A model generated the notes under the pieces. The model was not told where the DNA came from. It did no database searches and worked only from the letters and a program-made list of their open reading frames with translations. This document shows, in pieces, positions 1-5,977 of a DNA stretch of 6,806 bases (position 1 is its first letter; each line of letters starts with the position of its first letter). The stretch is from an uncultured Clostridia bacterium. GTDB taxonomy: Bacteria > Bacillota_A > Clostridia > TANB77 > CAG-508. The stretch spans positions 1-6,806 of the forward strand of contig CANQZT010000082.1 of assembly GCA_947628335.1 (NCBI GenBank). The letters are read 5' to 3'. The translations under genes and the position numbers were made by a program.

Positions 1-343
1 CATTTTCAATACATCTTGCGACATATGTTGCAAGACGGATATTTTTTGAGGAATCAAAGCTATTAATTCCTTTTATTAAACCAATTGTACCAATAGAAAT
101 TAAATCATCTTGTTCTATATTGGTAGTAGTATATTTTTTACTAACATGAGCAACTAATCTTAAGTTTCTTTCTATTAATATATTACGAGCTTCTTCGTCG
201 CCATTTTTTAATCGTTCTAAACAATCTTTTTCTTCTTCTTGAGATAAAGGTTCTGGAAAAAGATTGCTACTTTGTATGTAACCAACTACAAATATAGCAG
301 ATTTTATAAAAGCTAAAAATCCAGTTATTGAAAGGGTAAACAT
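1..343 (-). CDS. sigK: RNA polymerase sporulation sigma factor SigK, 5' part (cut by window edge)
   Basis: Late mother-cell sigma factor that directs core RNA polymerase to spore coat and maturation genes. Only the first 114 codons are present; the gene runs off the left edge. Residues 1-21 form a hydrophobic pro-sequence, followed by Y22 and then LFPEPLS, which lines up with the B. subtilis pro-SigK junction where the SpoIVFB protease cuts before a tyrosine. Sigma region 1.2/2 follows: NLRLVAHVSKKY at about 60-71 and DDLISIGTIGLIKGI at about 79-93, then LATYVARCIEN at the edge. The start ATG (341-343) has a GGAGG ribosome binding site at 350-354 on the minus strand. It is divergent from prfB. 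The reading frame seen here is uninterrupted. SigE is the nearest alternative, but the short pro-sequence and the NLRLVAH...SIGTIGLIKGI pattern fit SigK better. Confidence 0.9.
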   Translation of the reverse strand, partial: MFTLSITGFLAFIKSAIFVVGYIQSSNLFPEPLSQEEEKDCLERLKNGDEEARNILIERNLRLVAHVSKKYTTTNIEQDDLISIGTIGLIKGINSFDSSKNIRLATYVARCIEN

Positions 344-372
344 AGACTACCTCCACTTTTGACTATATAAAA

Positions 373-401
373 ATTATATGAATATAAAAATACAAATGTG
401 C
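373..401 (-). promoter_or_regulatory. Candidate sigma-E/sigma-K type promoter of sigK
   Basis: Read on the minus strand, GCACATT (395-401), a 14-base spacer and CATATAAT (373-380) resemble the mother-cell sigma factor consensus (an ATATT- or AC-type -35 element and a CATA-type -10 element). No good TTGACA partner is found for the TATAAT inside it, so a vegetative promoter is less likely. This fits the known control of sigK by SigE and then by SigK itself. The assignment is by motif only. Confidence 0.4.
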
Positions 402-426
402 CTGACCGTATAAAAATTGTTTATAT

Positions 427-455
427 TTGACATTATTGTAAAACTAATATAAAAT
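427..455 (+). promoter_or_regulatory. Sigma-A promoter of prfB
   Basis: A perfect -35 TTGACA (427-432), a 17-base spacer and -10 TAAAAT (450-455) lie 22 bases upstream of the prfB start codon. Transcription should begin near 462, giving a very short leader that contains the GGAG ribosome binding site (466-469). Confidence 0.75.
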
Positions 456-477
456 ACAATCGATTGGAGATGAGAAA

Positions 478-1583
478 ATGATTGAATTAGAAGAGAATAA
501 AAAAAATTTATGTGAGTTACGAAAAAGAGTGGAAAGTATAGGTGAGTCTCTTTGACATAAATAAAATGAATTTAAAGCTTGAAGAATTAGAGAAAAGAGT
601 GGCAGAAGAGGGTTTTTGGAATGATATAAAAAATTCTAGCATTGTGTTACAAGAGATTAAAAATTTAAAAAATAAGATTACACATATTTCTAATATAAAG
701 GTAGAATTGGAAAATTTAGAAGAACTAAATGATTTACTTTTATTAGAAGAGGATGAAGAATTATCTAAAGAATTACTTAAAAATACAAAAACATTGGAAT
801 ATAACCTAGAAAAATTAGAAATTGAAACTTTGCTTTCTGGAAAATATGATAAAAATAATGCTATATTAACATTACATCCAGGTGCTGGAGGAACAGAATC
901 TCAAGATTGGGCAGAAATGTTATATAGAATGTATACAAGATGGGCAACAAAAAATGGATATAATGTAAAAGAATTAGACTATTTAGAAGGCGAAGAAGCA
1001 GGTATTAAAAGTGTGACTGTACTAATTTCAGGAGATAATGCTTATGGATATTTAAAATCTGAGATTGGCGTTCATAGGTTGGTACGTATATCTCCATTTG
1101 ATGCAGGAGGAAGAAGACATACATCTTTTGCATCAGTAGAAGTTCTTCCTGAAATAACTGATGATGTAGACATTGAAATTAATCCAGAAGATTTACGAAT
1201 AGATACATATCGTGCATCGCGGAGCAGGTGGTCAGCATATTAATAAAACAGATTCAGCTGTTAGGATTACACATATTCCAACAGGTATTGTTGTGTCGTG
1301 TCAAACAGAGAGATCACAATTTCAAAATAAAGATACAGCTATGAAGATGTTAAAGTCTAAATTATTAGATTTAAAAGAAAAAGAACAAAAAGAAAAAATA
1401 GAAGATTTAAAAGGAGAACAAAGAGAGATAGCATGGGGGAGTCAAATTCGTTCATATGTCTTTTGCCCATATACTATGGTAAAAGATCATAGAACTAATT
1501 ACGAAACAGGAAATATTTCAGCAGTCATGGATGGTGAAATTAATGAGTTTATTGAAAGTTATTTAAAGAGTTTAATTAAATAA
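478..1583 (+). CDS. prfB: Peptide chain release factor 2 (RF2), needing two +1 frameshifts
   Basis: RF2 recognises UGA and UAA stop codons and triggers peptide release. Translation starts at ATG 478, eight bases after GGAG (466-469). The first 25 codons end at CTT TGA C, the classical prfB +1 shift site, and reading resumes at GAC (554). The second frame is open to the in-frame CGG at 1220-1222, beyond which it would stop at TAA 1241. Skipping C1220 gives SGAGGQH and an open frame to TAA 1581-1583. The resulting protein has 367 residues, normal for RF2. The stop-recognition tripeptide SPF is at 205-207 and the catalytic GGQ at 250-252, the same numbers as in E. coli RF2. The N-terminal coiled-coil domain (about 1-110) and the [13 protein letters not shown] motif are intact. 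Without the second shift the product lacks GGQ and could not release peptides. prfB is normally essential, so a dead gene is unlikely. An inserted base from sequencing error remains possible. lysC follows with 90 bases between them. Confidence 0.93.
541..556 (+). promoter_or_regulatory. Classical prfB autoregulatory +1 frameshift site (CTT TGA C)
   Basis: The slip codon CTT (550-552), the in-frame stop TGA (553-555) and the following C (556) reproduce the conserved RF2 shift site. A Shine-Dalgarno-like stretch GGTGAG (541-546) lies three bases before CTT, the known spacing of the internal stimulator. When RF2 is scarce, the UGA is read slowly and the ribosome shifts +1 to make more RF2. Position and sequence are seen directly; the mechanism is known from E. 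coli. Confidence 0.93.
1217..1223 (+). other. Putative second +1 frameshift site in prfB, at TCG CGG A
   Basis: In the incoming frame the codons are TCG (1217-1219) and CGG (1220-1222), then AGC. In the conserved frame they are TCG, skipped C1220, and GGA (1221-1223) for the glycine of SGAGGQ. There is no homopolymer, no stop codon at the shift point, and no convincing Shine-Dalgarno-like stretch just upstream. The same arrangement, in-frame CGG followed by A with an expected glycine, occurs in lysC at 1803. I infer programmed +1 decoding. A true mutation or a sequencing insertion is the alternative. Confidence 0.65.
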
Positions 1584-1605
1584 GAACTTTTTTACTCCAA
1601 AAAAA

Positions 1606-1616
1606 TATAATATAAT
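1606..1616 (+). promoter_or_regulatory. Possible -10 element(s) upstream of lysC
   Basis: Two overlapping TATAAT hexamers (1606-1611 and 1611-1616) lie about 60 bases before lysC. The matching -35 region is only a T-rich run near 1588-1593, so the promoter is weak or needs an activator, or lysC is partly read through from prfB. I see no terminator between prfB and lysC. Confidence 0.4.
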
Positions 1617-1673
1617 GTAGCAATATTTATATTTAGATATTGTACGAACATTAGAAAAAAGAAGGTGCCGTGC

Positions 1674-2892
1674 ATGGCAATAATAGTACAAAAATTTGGA
1701 GGAAGTTCTGTAGCAGATACGGATAAATTGTTTTCTGTTTGTAACCATATTATAAAAGAATATGATAAAGGAAATAGTATAGTTGTTGTTGTATCAGCAC
1801 AACGGAAAAACGACAGATAAATTAATAAAAGAAGAAATGGAAATAACGAATGTTCCAAATAAGAGAGAGCATGATGTGTTGGTATCAGTTGGGGAACAAA
1901 TTACGATTTCAAAATTATGCATGTGTTTGGAAAAATTAGGATATAGTGCTATTTCATTTACTGGATGGCAAGTACCGATAATTACAAATAGTGTATTTGG
2001 AGATGCACGTATTGAAGATATTTCAACTAAAAGAATAAAAGAAGAATTAGAAAATAGAAAAATTGTTATAGTAGCTGGATTTCAAGGAATAGATAAAGAA
2101 TTAAATATTACAACTCTTGGGAGAGGAGGATCGGATACAACTGCAGTTGCTCTTGCAGCAAGTCTAGATGCTGAAAGATGTGAAATATTTACAGATGTTG
2201 ATGGAGTATATTCAGCAGATCCAAGAATTGTAAAAGATGTATTTAAAATAGATACTATTTCATATGATGAAATGCTAGAGTTAGCAAGTTTAGGAGCAAA
2301 AGTATTGCATAATAGGTGTGTGGAAATTGGAAAAAAATATAACATTCCAATTTATGTGAAATCAACTTTTGAAAAAGAATCGCGAGGGACACTTGTTACT
2401 ACGAAAGAATGTCTAGAAGATTTGTGTATTAGTGGTATTGCAAAGGAAGATAGCATAGCACGAATTACATTAGTTGGGAAGAAAAATAAAATTGGCAGAA
2501 TTTATAACGTATTTAAATTACTTGCTGAAAATAATATTAATGTAGATATAATAGTTCAAGCTTTTGGAGAACACATTTTTAAAGATATATCATTTACGGT
2601 AAAAGAAAAAGACCTAAGTGAAGCTTTAAATTTATTACATTTGTATGCCGAAGATTTTGATATACAAGAGATTAAATCGTCTACAGGTATGTCAAAAGTT
2701 TCCATAGTTGGAATAGGTATTAGCAATAATCCAGGAGTGGCAGCTACTTTGTTTGAAGTTTTATATGAAAATAATATTAATATGCATATGATAAGTACAT
2801 CAGAAATTAAAATTTCTGTATTGGTAAATAGTAATGTGGCTGAAACAGCATTAAAAGAAATTCATGAAAAGTTTATTACTTCTGTAAGGTAA
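1674..2892 (+). CDS. lysC: Aspartate kinase, needing one +1 frameshift
   Basis: Phosphorylates aspartate, the first committed step to lysine, diaminopimelate, threonine and methionine. Start ATG 1674 follows AAGGTG (1662-1667). The first 43 codons contain the kinase signature KFGGSS at 7-12 and a run of valines leading to SAQ. The frame then meets CGG at 1803-1805 and would stop at TAA 1818. Skipping C1803 restores SAQGKTTDKL, matching the conserved SAMGKTTDEL motif of B. subtilis LysC, and the frame stays open to 2892. The restored protein has 405 residues, normal for the family. Later motifs are intact: SVGEQ at 71-75, GRGGSDTTAVALA, TDVDGVYSADPR, and two C-terminal ACT domains (about 260-405) that sense end products. 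A start at the in-frame ATG 1783 would lose KFGGSS and the nucleotide-binding N terminus, so it is not preferred. No lysine riboswitch is seen in the short leader. The exact isozyme (lysine- or threonine-sensitive) cannot be told. Confidence 0.92.
1800..1806 (+). other. Putative +1 frameshift site in lysC, at CAA CGG A
   Basis: Incoming codons are CAA (1800-1802) and CGG (1803-1805), then AAA and a stop at 1818-1820. In the conserved frame C1803 is skipped and GGA (1804-1806) supplies the glycine of the SAxGKTT motif. The tetramer CGGA and the expected glycine are the same as in prfB, while the preceding codon differs (CAA here, TCG there). This argues that the signal lies in the A-site codon rather than in slippage of one particular P-site tRNA. 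Confidence 0.65.
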
Positions 2893-2920
2893 CGATATAA
2901 GTTAAAAGCTTTGATATGAG

Positions 2921-2949
2921 TTTACAAAATAACAAATAAATGTTATAAT
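2921..2949 (+). promoter_or_regulatory. Sigma-A promoter of the small frame at 2994
   Basis: TTTACA (2921-2926), a 17-base spacer and a perfect TATAAT (2944-2949) predict a start near 2956. The leader of about 38 bases contains AAAGGAG just before ATG 2994. Its own promoter makes the following short frame more credible as an expressed unit. Confidence 0.7.
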
Positions 2950-2993
2950 GAAATTGTAGTACAATAAAGTCAAATAGAAAGGAGAAATTTTTT

Positions 2994-3224
2994 ATGGCAA
3001 CAGCAAAAATTTTTCATCAATATCCACTGTATCTTAGAGGATATCGGAGCGAGGTAAACATGAAATTGATAAAACTAAAAAATCTTGCACAGATGTATGG
3101 TGGATCTTCAAAAGTTGAAACAGAGGAAAGTTTTGAAAATGATGAAGTAGAGGTTTTTATCACTTTCATTTTCGAAAATTTAGATTTGATGAAAGTATGG
3201 GCAAGTAACATTTCGACGATTTAA
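2994..3224 (+). CDS. Unrecognised small protein (76 codons) with in-frame CGG; or 20-residue leader plus 54-residue protein
   Basis: I do not recognise this frame. It has its own promoter, a good ribosome binding site (AGAAAGGAG) and a terminator, so it is probably expressed. Read straight, it gives 76 residues: a short basic, aromatic N terminus, then a lysine-rich stretch, an acidic patch (about residues 41-52) and a hydrophobic C-terminal part. No signal peptide or known motif is visible. Codon 18 is CGG followed by A (3045-3048), the only in-frame CGG here outside prfB and lysC. If it is read as +1 like the others, translation ends at TAA 3055-3057 after 20 residues, two bases before the in-frame ATG 3060. 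That ATG has its own GGAGCGAGG ribosome binding site (3046-3054) and would give a 54-residue product with no arginine. So this may be a leader peptide sensing CGG decoding, a real 76-residue protein, or a non-coding transcript with chance reading frames. Confidence 0.45.
   Translation: MATAKIFHQYPLYLRGYRSEVNMKLIKLKNLAQMYGGSSKVETEESFENDEVEVFITFIFENLDLMKVWASNISTI
3042..3062 (+). other. Third in-frame CGGA, overlapping a stop codon, a ribosome binding site and an internal ATG
   Basis: Codons TAT (3042-3044) and CGG (3045-3047) are followed by A. A +1 shift reads GGA GCG AGG TAA and ends at 3057; ATG 3060-3062 follows. An AGAGGA stretch (3036-3041) lies directly before TAT, in a position similar to the internal Shine-Dalgarno-like stimulator of classical prfB sites. 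The arrangement would let the efficiency of the shift decide between a fusion protein and termination with restart. This is inference; there is no family to compare with. Confidence 0.35.
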
Positions 3225-3250
3225 TTGTGTGTCAATTAATCTCCAAAAAA

Positions 3251-3276
3251 AAGGAAGGAGCGATTGCTCCTTCTTT
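3251..3276 (+). terminator. Rho-independent terminator after the small frame (possibly bidirectional)
   Basis: An 8-bp perfect stem GAAGGAGC / GCTCCTTC (3254-3261 and 3266-3273) with a GATT loop is extended by A-T pairs and followed by TTTGTTTT. An A-run before the stem (3245-3252) gives a T-run on the other strand, so it could also stop transcription leaving rpmF. Confidence 0.85.
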
Positions 3277-3315
3277 GTTTTGAAGATTATATAATAAGAA
3301 ACCTATTATATAAAA

Positions 3316-3339
3316 AAGCAACACTTTTTAGTGTTGTTT
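3316..3339 (-). terminator. Rho-independent terminator of rpmF
   Basis: Read on the minus strand, CAACACT, an AAAA loop and AGTGTTG (3319-3325 and 3330-3336) are followed by CTTTTTTA. It starts within ten bases of the rpmF stop codon and points in the right direction. Confidence 0.8.
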
Positions 3340-3344
3340 CTTTA

Positions 3345-3536
3345 TTAATTATTTTCTTCATTTTTTCCTGCCATAACTTTTTTTCCATCATAGTATCCAC
3401 AGTTTGAACAAGCTGTATGTTGCATAACTGGTTCGTGGCAATGAGGACATGTAGCATAGTTTGGATTTTCTAATTTCCATGTTGATCTTTTTAATCCTGT
3501 TCTTGCTTTAGACCATCTTCTTTTTGGTTGTGCCAT
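3345..3536 (-). CDS. rpmF: 50S ribosomal protein L32
   Basis: Small zinc-ribbon protein of the large ribosomal subunit. The 63-residue length is typical. The N terminus MAQPKRRWSKARTG is close to the conserved L32 start, and four cysteines C30, C33, C43 and C46 form the zinc-binding CxxC...CxxC pair. The ATG is preceded by AAGGAGGG. The gene stands alone, with its own promoter and terminator. In many Bacillota rpmF follows a YceD/DUF177 gene and precedes plsX, and neither is here. The C-terminal tail after the ribbon is lysine- and asparagine-rich and not conserved. The frame has no CGG. Confidence 0.95.
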   Translation of the reverse strand: MAQPKRRWSKARTGLKRSTWKLENPNYATCPHCHEPVMQHTACSNCGYYDGKKVMAGKNEENN

Positions 3537-3612
3537 TTTTATTCCCTCCTTGCATTTTCTTCGATATTATATATATCTTTATAATTTTTAACAATTTTTT
3601 AGTCACTATAAA

Positions 3613-3641
3613 AGTATACTAATTTTTATTAATTTTGTCAA
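3613..3641 (-). promoter_or_regulatory. Strong sigma-A promoter of rpmF
   Basis: On the minus strand, a perfect TTGACA (3636-3641), a 17-base spacer and TATACT (3613-3618) suit a highly expressed ribosomal protein gene. The leader is about 65-70 bases long, AT-rich, with no clear structure. Confidence 0.8.
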
Positions 3642-3668
3642 GTGATAAAGGAGGATTTATAAAAAATG

Positions 3669-3697
3669 TTGAAAAAAATTTTTAATATTGATATAAT
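3669..3697 (+). promoter_or_regulatory. Sigma-A promoter of the dCMP deaminase operon
   Basis: TTGAAA (3669-3674), a 17-base spacer and a perfect TATAAT (3692-3697) lie 28 bases before the ATG at 3726. Transcription would begin near 3704, leaving a short leader with the ribosome binding site GGGGAG (3715-3720). It is divergent from the rpmF promoter. Confidence 0.75.
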
Positions 3698-3725
3698 GAA
3701 AGAAATTAAAATATGGGGAGAATAA

Positions 3726-4229
3726 ATGGAAGAAAGTAAGAGAGTTGACAAAATAAACTATTATTTAAATATAGCAGAAGCAGTTTCTGAAAGAGGAACA
3801 TGTCTTAGAAAAAATTTTGGATGCATTCTTGTAAAAAATGATGAAATTATTTCTACAGGATATACAGGGGCACCACGTGGTAGAGTTAATTGTATAGATT
3901 TAGGATATTGCACGAAAAAAGAAAAGTTTCCAGATGTTCATCATGGTGGATATGATGCATGTAGATCTGTTCATGCAGAACAAAATGCAATGTTAAGTGC
4001 TTCTCGAAAAGATATGATAGGTGCTACTATGTATTTAGTCGGAAAAAGAGTAGATACTGAAGAATATGAAGCTGGAGCAAATTCGTGCCAAATGTGCCGA
4101 AAAATGATAATAAATGCTGGAATTAAAGATGTAATTATTAGAGGTAAAAACAATAATGAATATTTAATTGTAAATGTAGATGAATGGATAAAAAATGATG
4201 ACTTATTAAATGGAAAAAATACATATTGA
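3726..4229 (+). CDS. dCMP deaminase family protein (ComEB-like)
   Basis: Zinc-dependent deaminase expected to convert dCMP to dUMP, feeding dTMP synthesis. The 167-residue length is usual for the family. The zinc site is formed by H83-A-E85, with E85 the likely proton shuttle, and by C121 and C124 in SCQMC. The usual PCxxC proline is a serine here. The upstream motif STGYTGAPRGRVNC (about 43-56) and the CRSVHAEQNA segment match dCMP deaminases rather than tRNA or guanine deaminases. The sequence INAGIKDVII after the cysteines is typical too. ATG 3726 has GGGGAG five bases upstream. The membrane protein gene follows after 12 bases, so the two are probably co-transcribed; no functional link is obvious. 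Allosteric regulation by dCTP cannot be judged from sequence alone. Confidence 0.88.
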   Translation: MEESKRVDKINYYLNIAEAVSERGTCLRKNFGCILVKNDEIISTGYTGAPRGRVNCIDLGYCTKKEKFPDVHHGGYDACRSVHAEQNAMLSASRKDMIGATMYLVGKRVDTEEYEAGANSCQMCRKMIINAGIKDVIIRGKNNNEYLIVNVDEWIKNDDLLNGKNTY

Positions 4230-4241
4230 TATGGAGTAGAT

Positions 4242-5924
4242 ATGAAAAAAATTTTGAAGAAATTAAAAGAAAATAAAAATATTTGTAGTTATATAATAAT
4301 ATTTTTTATTGCATTGTTTATTTGCATACCACTATTTTCAAATAATATGGATATTGCAAGAGATGATGGAATACAACATATATGTAGATTGATTGGAACA
4401 ATGAGTTCACTAAAAGAAGGACAAATTTTTCCTGTCATTATGAGTAAATTTTGCAATGGATTTGGTTATTCATGGAATTTATTTTATAGTCCTCTAACAG
4501 CATATTTACCGTTAATATTTAGTCGTATAACTTCGTCATTTGTAGTAATGTTAAAGATATTCATGTTTTTTACAATGTTTTTATCAGGAATATTTATGTT
4601 TAAATTTACATATAAAATTTCACAAAGCTATAAAGCAAGTGTTATATCTGCAATTTTATATATGAGTGCACCATATCACTTAACAGACTTATATAATAGA
4701 ATAGCAATAGCAGAAATTACATCTTTTATATTTTTACCAATTGTATTTTCTGGAATGTATGACTTGATTTATAAAAGAAATAGTAAACCGTACGGAATTG
4801 TAATAGGAGCAACAGGGATAATCTTAGCTCATAATGTTATAGCAGAGTATTTAGCAATATTTTGTCTTATATATCTATTAATTAATTATAAAGTATTAAA
4901 AGACATAAAAAAAGTAAAAAAAATTATTATTTGTGTTATTCTTATTTTGTTATGTACAAGTTTCTACATTTTACCGTTGCTTGAGCATATGTTTACAACA
5001 ACATATGAAGTAGTTATACCTAATAGGATGTATAAAGACAACACATTAGTTGAATCAAAGTTAACATTTATGGAATTATTTTTTATACAAAAAAATGATA
5101 TGAATTTTCACATAGGATTATTAATTATAATAGGTATAATACTTGCTATACATTATATGAAAAATATACGAAATCCACAAAGAAAGAACTTAATAATATT
5201 TCTAATTTTGGGGATATTTAGTACACTTATGGCATCAAGGATTTTTCCATACGAATATATGCCCAAAATCCTAAAAATGATACAATTTTCATGGCGAATG
5301 ATGGAGTTTTCAAGCTTTTTCTTAAGTATAGTAGCAGGTATTGGAATTGCAATGTTATTTAATAAATATCAATCAAAAGAAATTTTAGGAATAGCTATAA
5401 TACTTATATACCTAACTATTTCGGTTATTTCACAAAATAACGAAGTAGAAATACCATTTAATGAAGAAAAATACTTAAAAGCAGTTCCAGTTACTGCTTC
5501 AACAGGTCGTGTTCATGCAGGATGCGCAACATTTGAATATTTACCACAAAAAGCATTTTCTAATCGTAAATATATAGAAAATAGAACAGAGGATATTTAT
5601 ATATTGCAAGGAAGAGTGAATATTATAAAAGAGCAAAAAGAAAACACGAATTTAACTTTTGAAATAGAAAATTGTGAGGAAAATACAAAACTAGAATTAC
5701 CATATATATATTATTTAGGATATAGTGCAAAACTAGAAAAAGATGATAACACTGTTGAAGATTTGAAAATAGAAGAATCTGATAAAGGTTTTTGTATGAT
5801 TACAATACCAAGTATATCAAATGCTAAAATAACTGTATCATATACAGGAACAATGCTGATGAAAATTTCATATGGACTAACACTTATAGGAGTATTACTA
5901 TTAATTTTTCTTTACAAGAATTGA
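4242..5924 (+). CDS. Large multi-pass membrane protein, YfhO/PTPS-related (GT-C-like)
   Basis: A 560-residue integral membrane protein. A short basic N terminus is followed by a membrane segment at about 15-33, then a long external loop with D41, D42, G43 and H46. About eight to ten further hydrophobic segments follow to about residue 400 (for example 100-122, 160-175, 187-215, 226-247). A soluble, beta-rich region spans about 405-535, and a last membrane segment lies just before the C terminus. The acidic pair after the first membrane segment, the PLTAYLP segment and the soluble C-terminal region resemble the YfhO / '6-pyruvoyl-tetrahydropterin synthase-related' membrane families, whose fold is like GT-C glycosyltransferases. 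Those proteins are thought to act on lipid-linked sugars at the cell surface, but the substrate here is unknown. The start ATG has GGAG at 4233-4236. It lies 12 bases after the deaminase gene. The name 'PTPS-related' does not imply pterin synthesis. Confidence 0.7.
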   Translation: MKKILKKLKENKNICSYIIIFFIALFICIPLFSNNMDIARDDGIQHICRLIGTMSSLKEGQIFPVIMSKFCNGFGYSWNLFYSPLTAYLPLIFSRITSSFVVMLKIFMFFTMFLSGIFMFKFTYKISQSYKASVISAILYMSAPYHLTDLYNRIAIAEITSFIFLPIVFSGMYDLIYKRNSKPYGIVIGATGIILAHNVIAEYLAIFCLIYLLINYKVLKDIKKVKKIIICVILILLCTSFYILPLLEHMFTTTYEVVIPNRMYKDNTLVESKLTFMELFFIQKNDMNFHIGLLIIIGIILAIHYMKNIRNPQRKNLIIFLILGIFSTLMASRIFPYEYMPKILKMIQFSWRMMEFSSFFLSIVAGIGIAMLFNKYQSKEILGIAIILIYLTISVISQNNEVEIPFNEEKYLKAVPVTASTGRVHAGCATFEYLPQKAFSNRKYIENRTEDIYILQGRVNIIKEQKENTNLTFEIENCEENTKLELPYIYYLGYSAKLEKDDNTVEDLKIEESDKGFCMITIPSISNAKITVSYTGTMLMKISYGLTLIGVLLLIFLYKN

Positions 5925-5949
5925 CTATATTTTCAAAATAAGATAGAAT
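5921..5949 (+). promoter_or_regulatory. Sigma-A promoter of der, overlapping the upstream stop codon
   Basis: TTGACT (5921-5926), a 17-base spacer and TAGAAT (5944-5949) predict a start near 5956. The -35 element overlaps the TGA stop (5922-5924) of the membrane protein gene. No terminator is seen between the two genes, so der may also receive read-through. Confidence 0.65.
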
Positions 5950-5977
5950 AACAAAAGTAGAAAAAGAGGTGAGAAAA

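Noticed and set aside
542..1243. A separate RF2 starting at GTG 542
   Set aside because: The GTG is part of the internal stimulator of the classical frameshift site. The true start is ATG 478, with promoter and ribosome binding site.
478..1583. prfB and lysC as decaying pseudogenes
   Set aside because: Each has a single lesion of identical form, all other motifs and lengths are intact, and prfB is normally essential. Sequencing error or programmed shifting are better explanations than decay.
1621..1642. A possible lysine riboswitch or attenuator before lysC
   Set aside because: The leader is only about 50 bases, with one weak AT-only hairpin, far too short for a lysine riboswitch.
1783..2892. 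A shorter aspartate kinase starting at ATG 1783
   Set aside because: It would lack KFGGSS and the nucleotide-binding N terminus, which is present intact just upstream in the other frame, and no good ribosome binding site precedes 1783.
3017..3211. Antisense frame opposite the small gene at 2994
   Set aside because: No ribosome binding site or promoter on that strand and no recognisable motif; it is most likely a shadow frame.
3666..3725. A 19-codon upstream frame with AAGGAGG before it, ending directly against the dCMP deaminase ATG
   Set aside because: A TTGAAA-N17-TATAAT promoter lies inside it, so the frame would be mostly upstream of the transcription start. I prefer the promoter reading.
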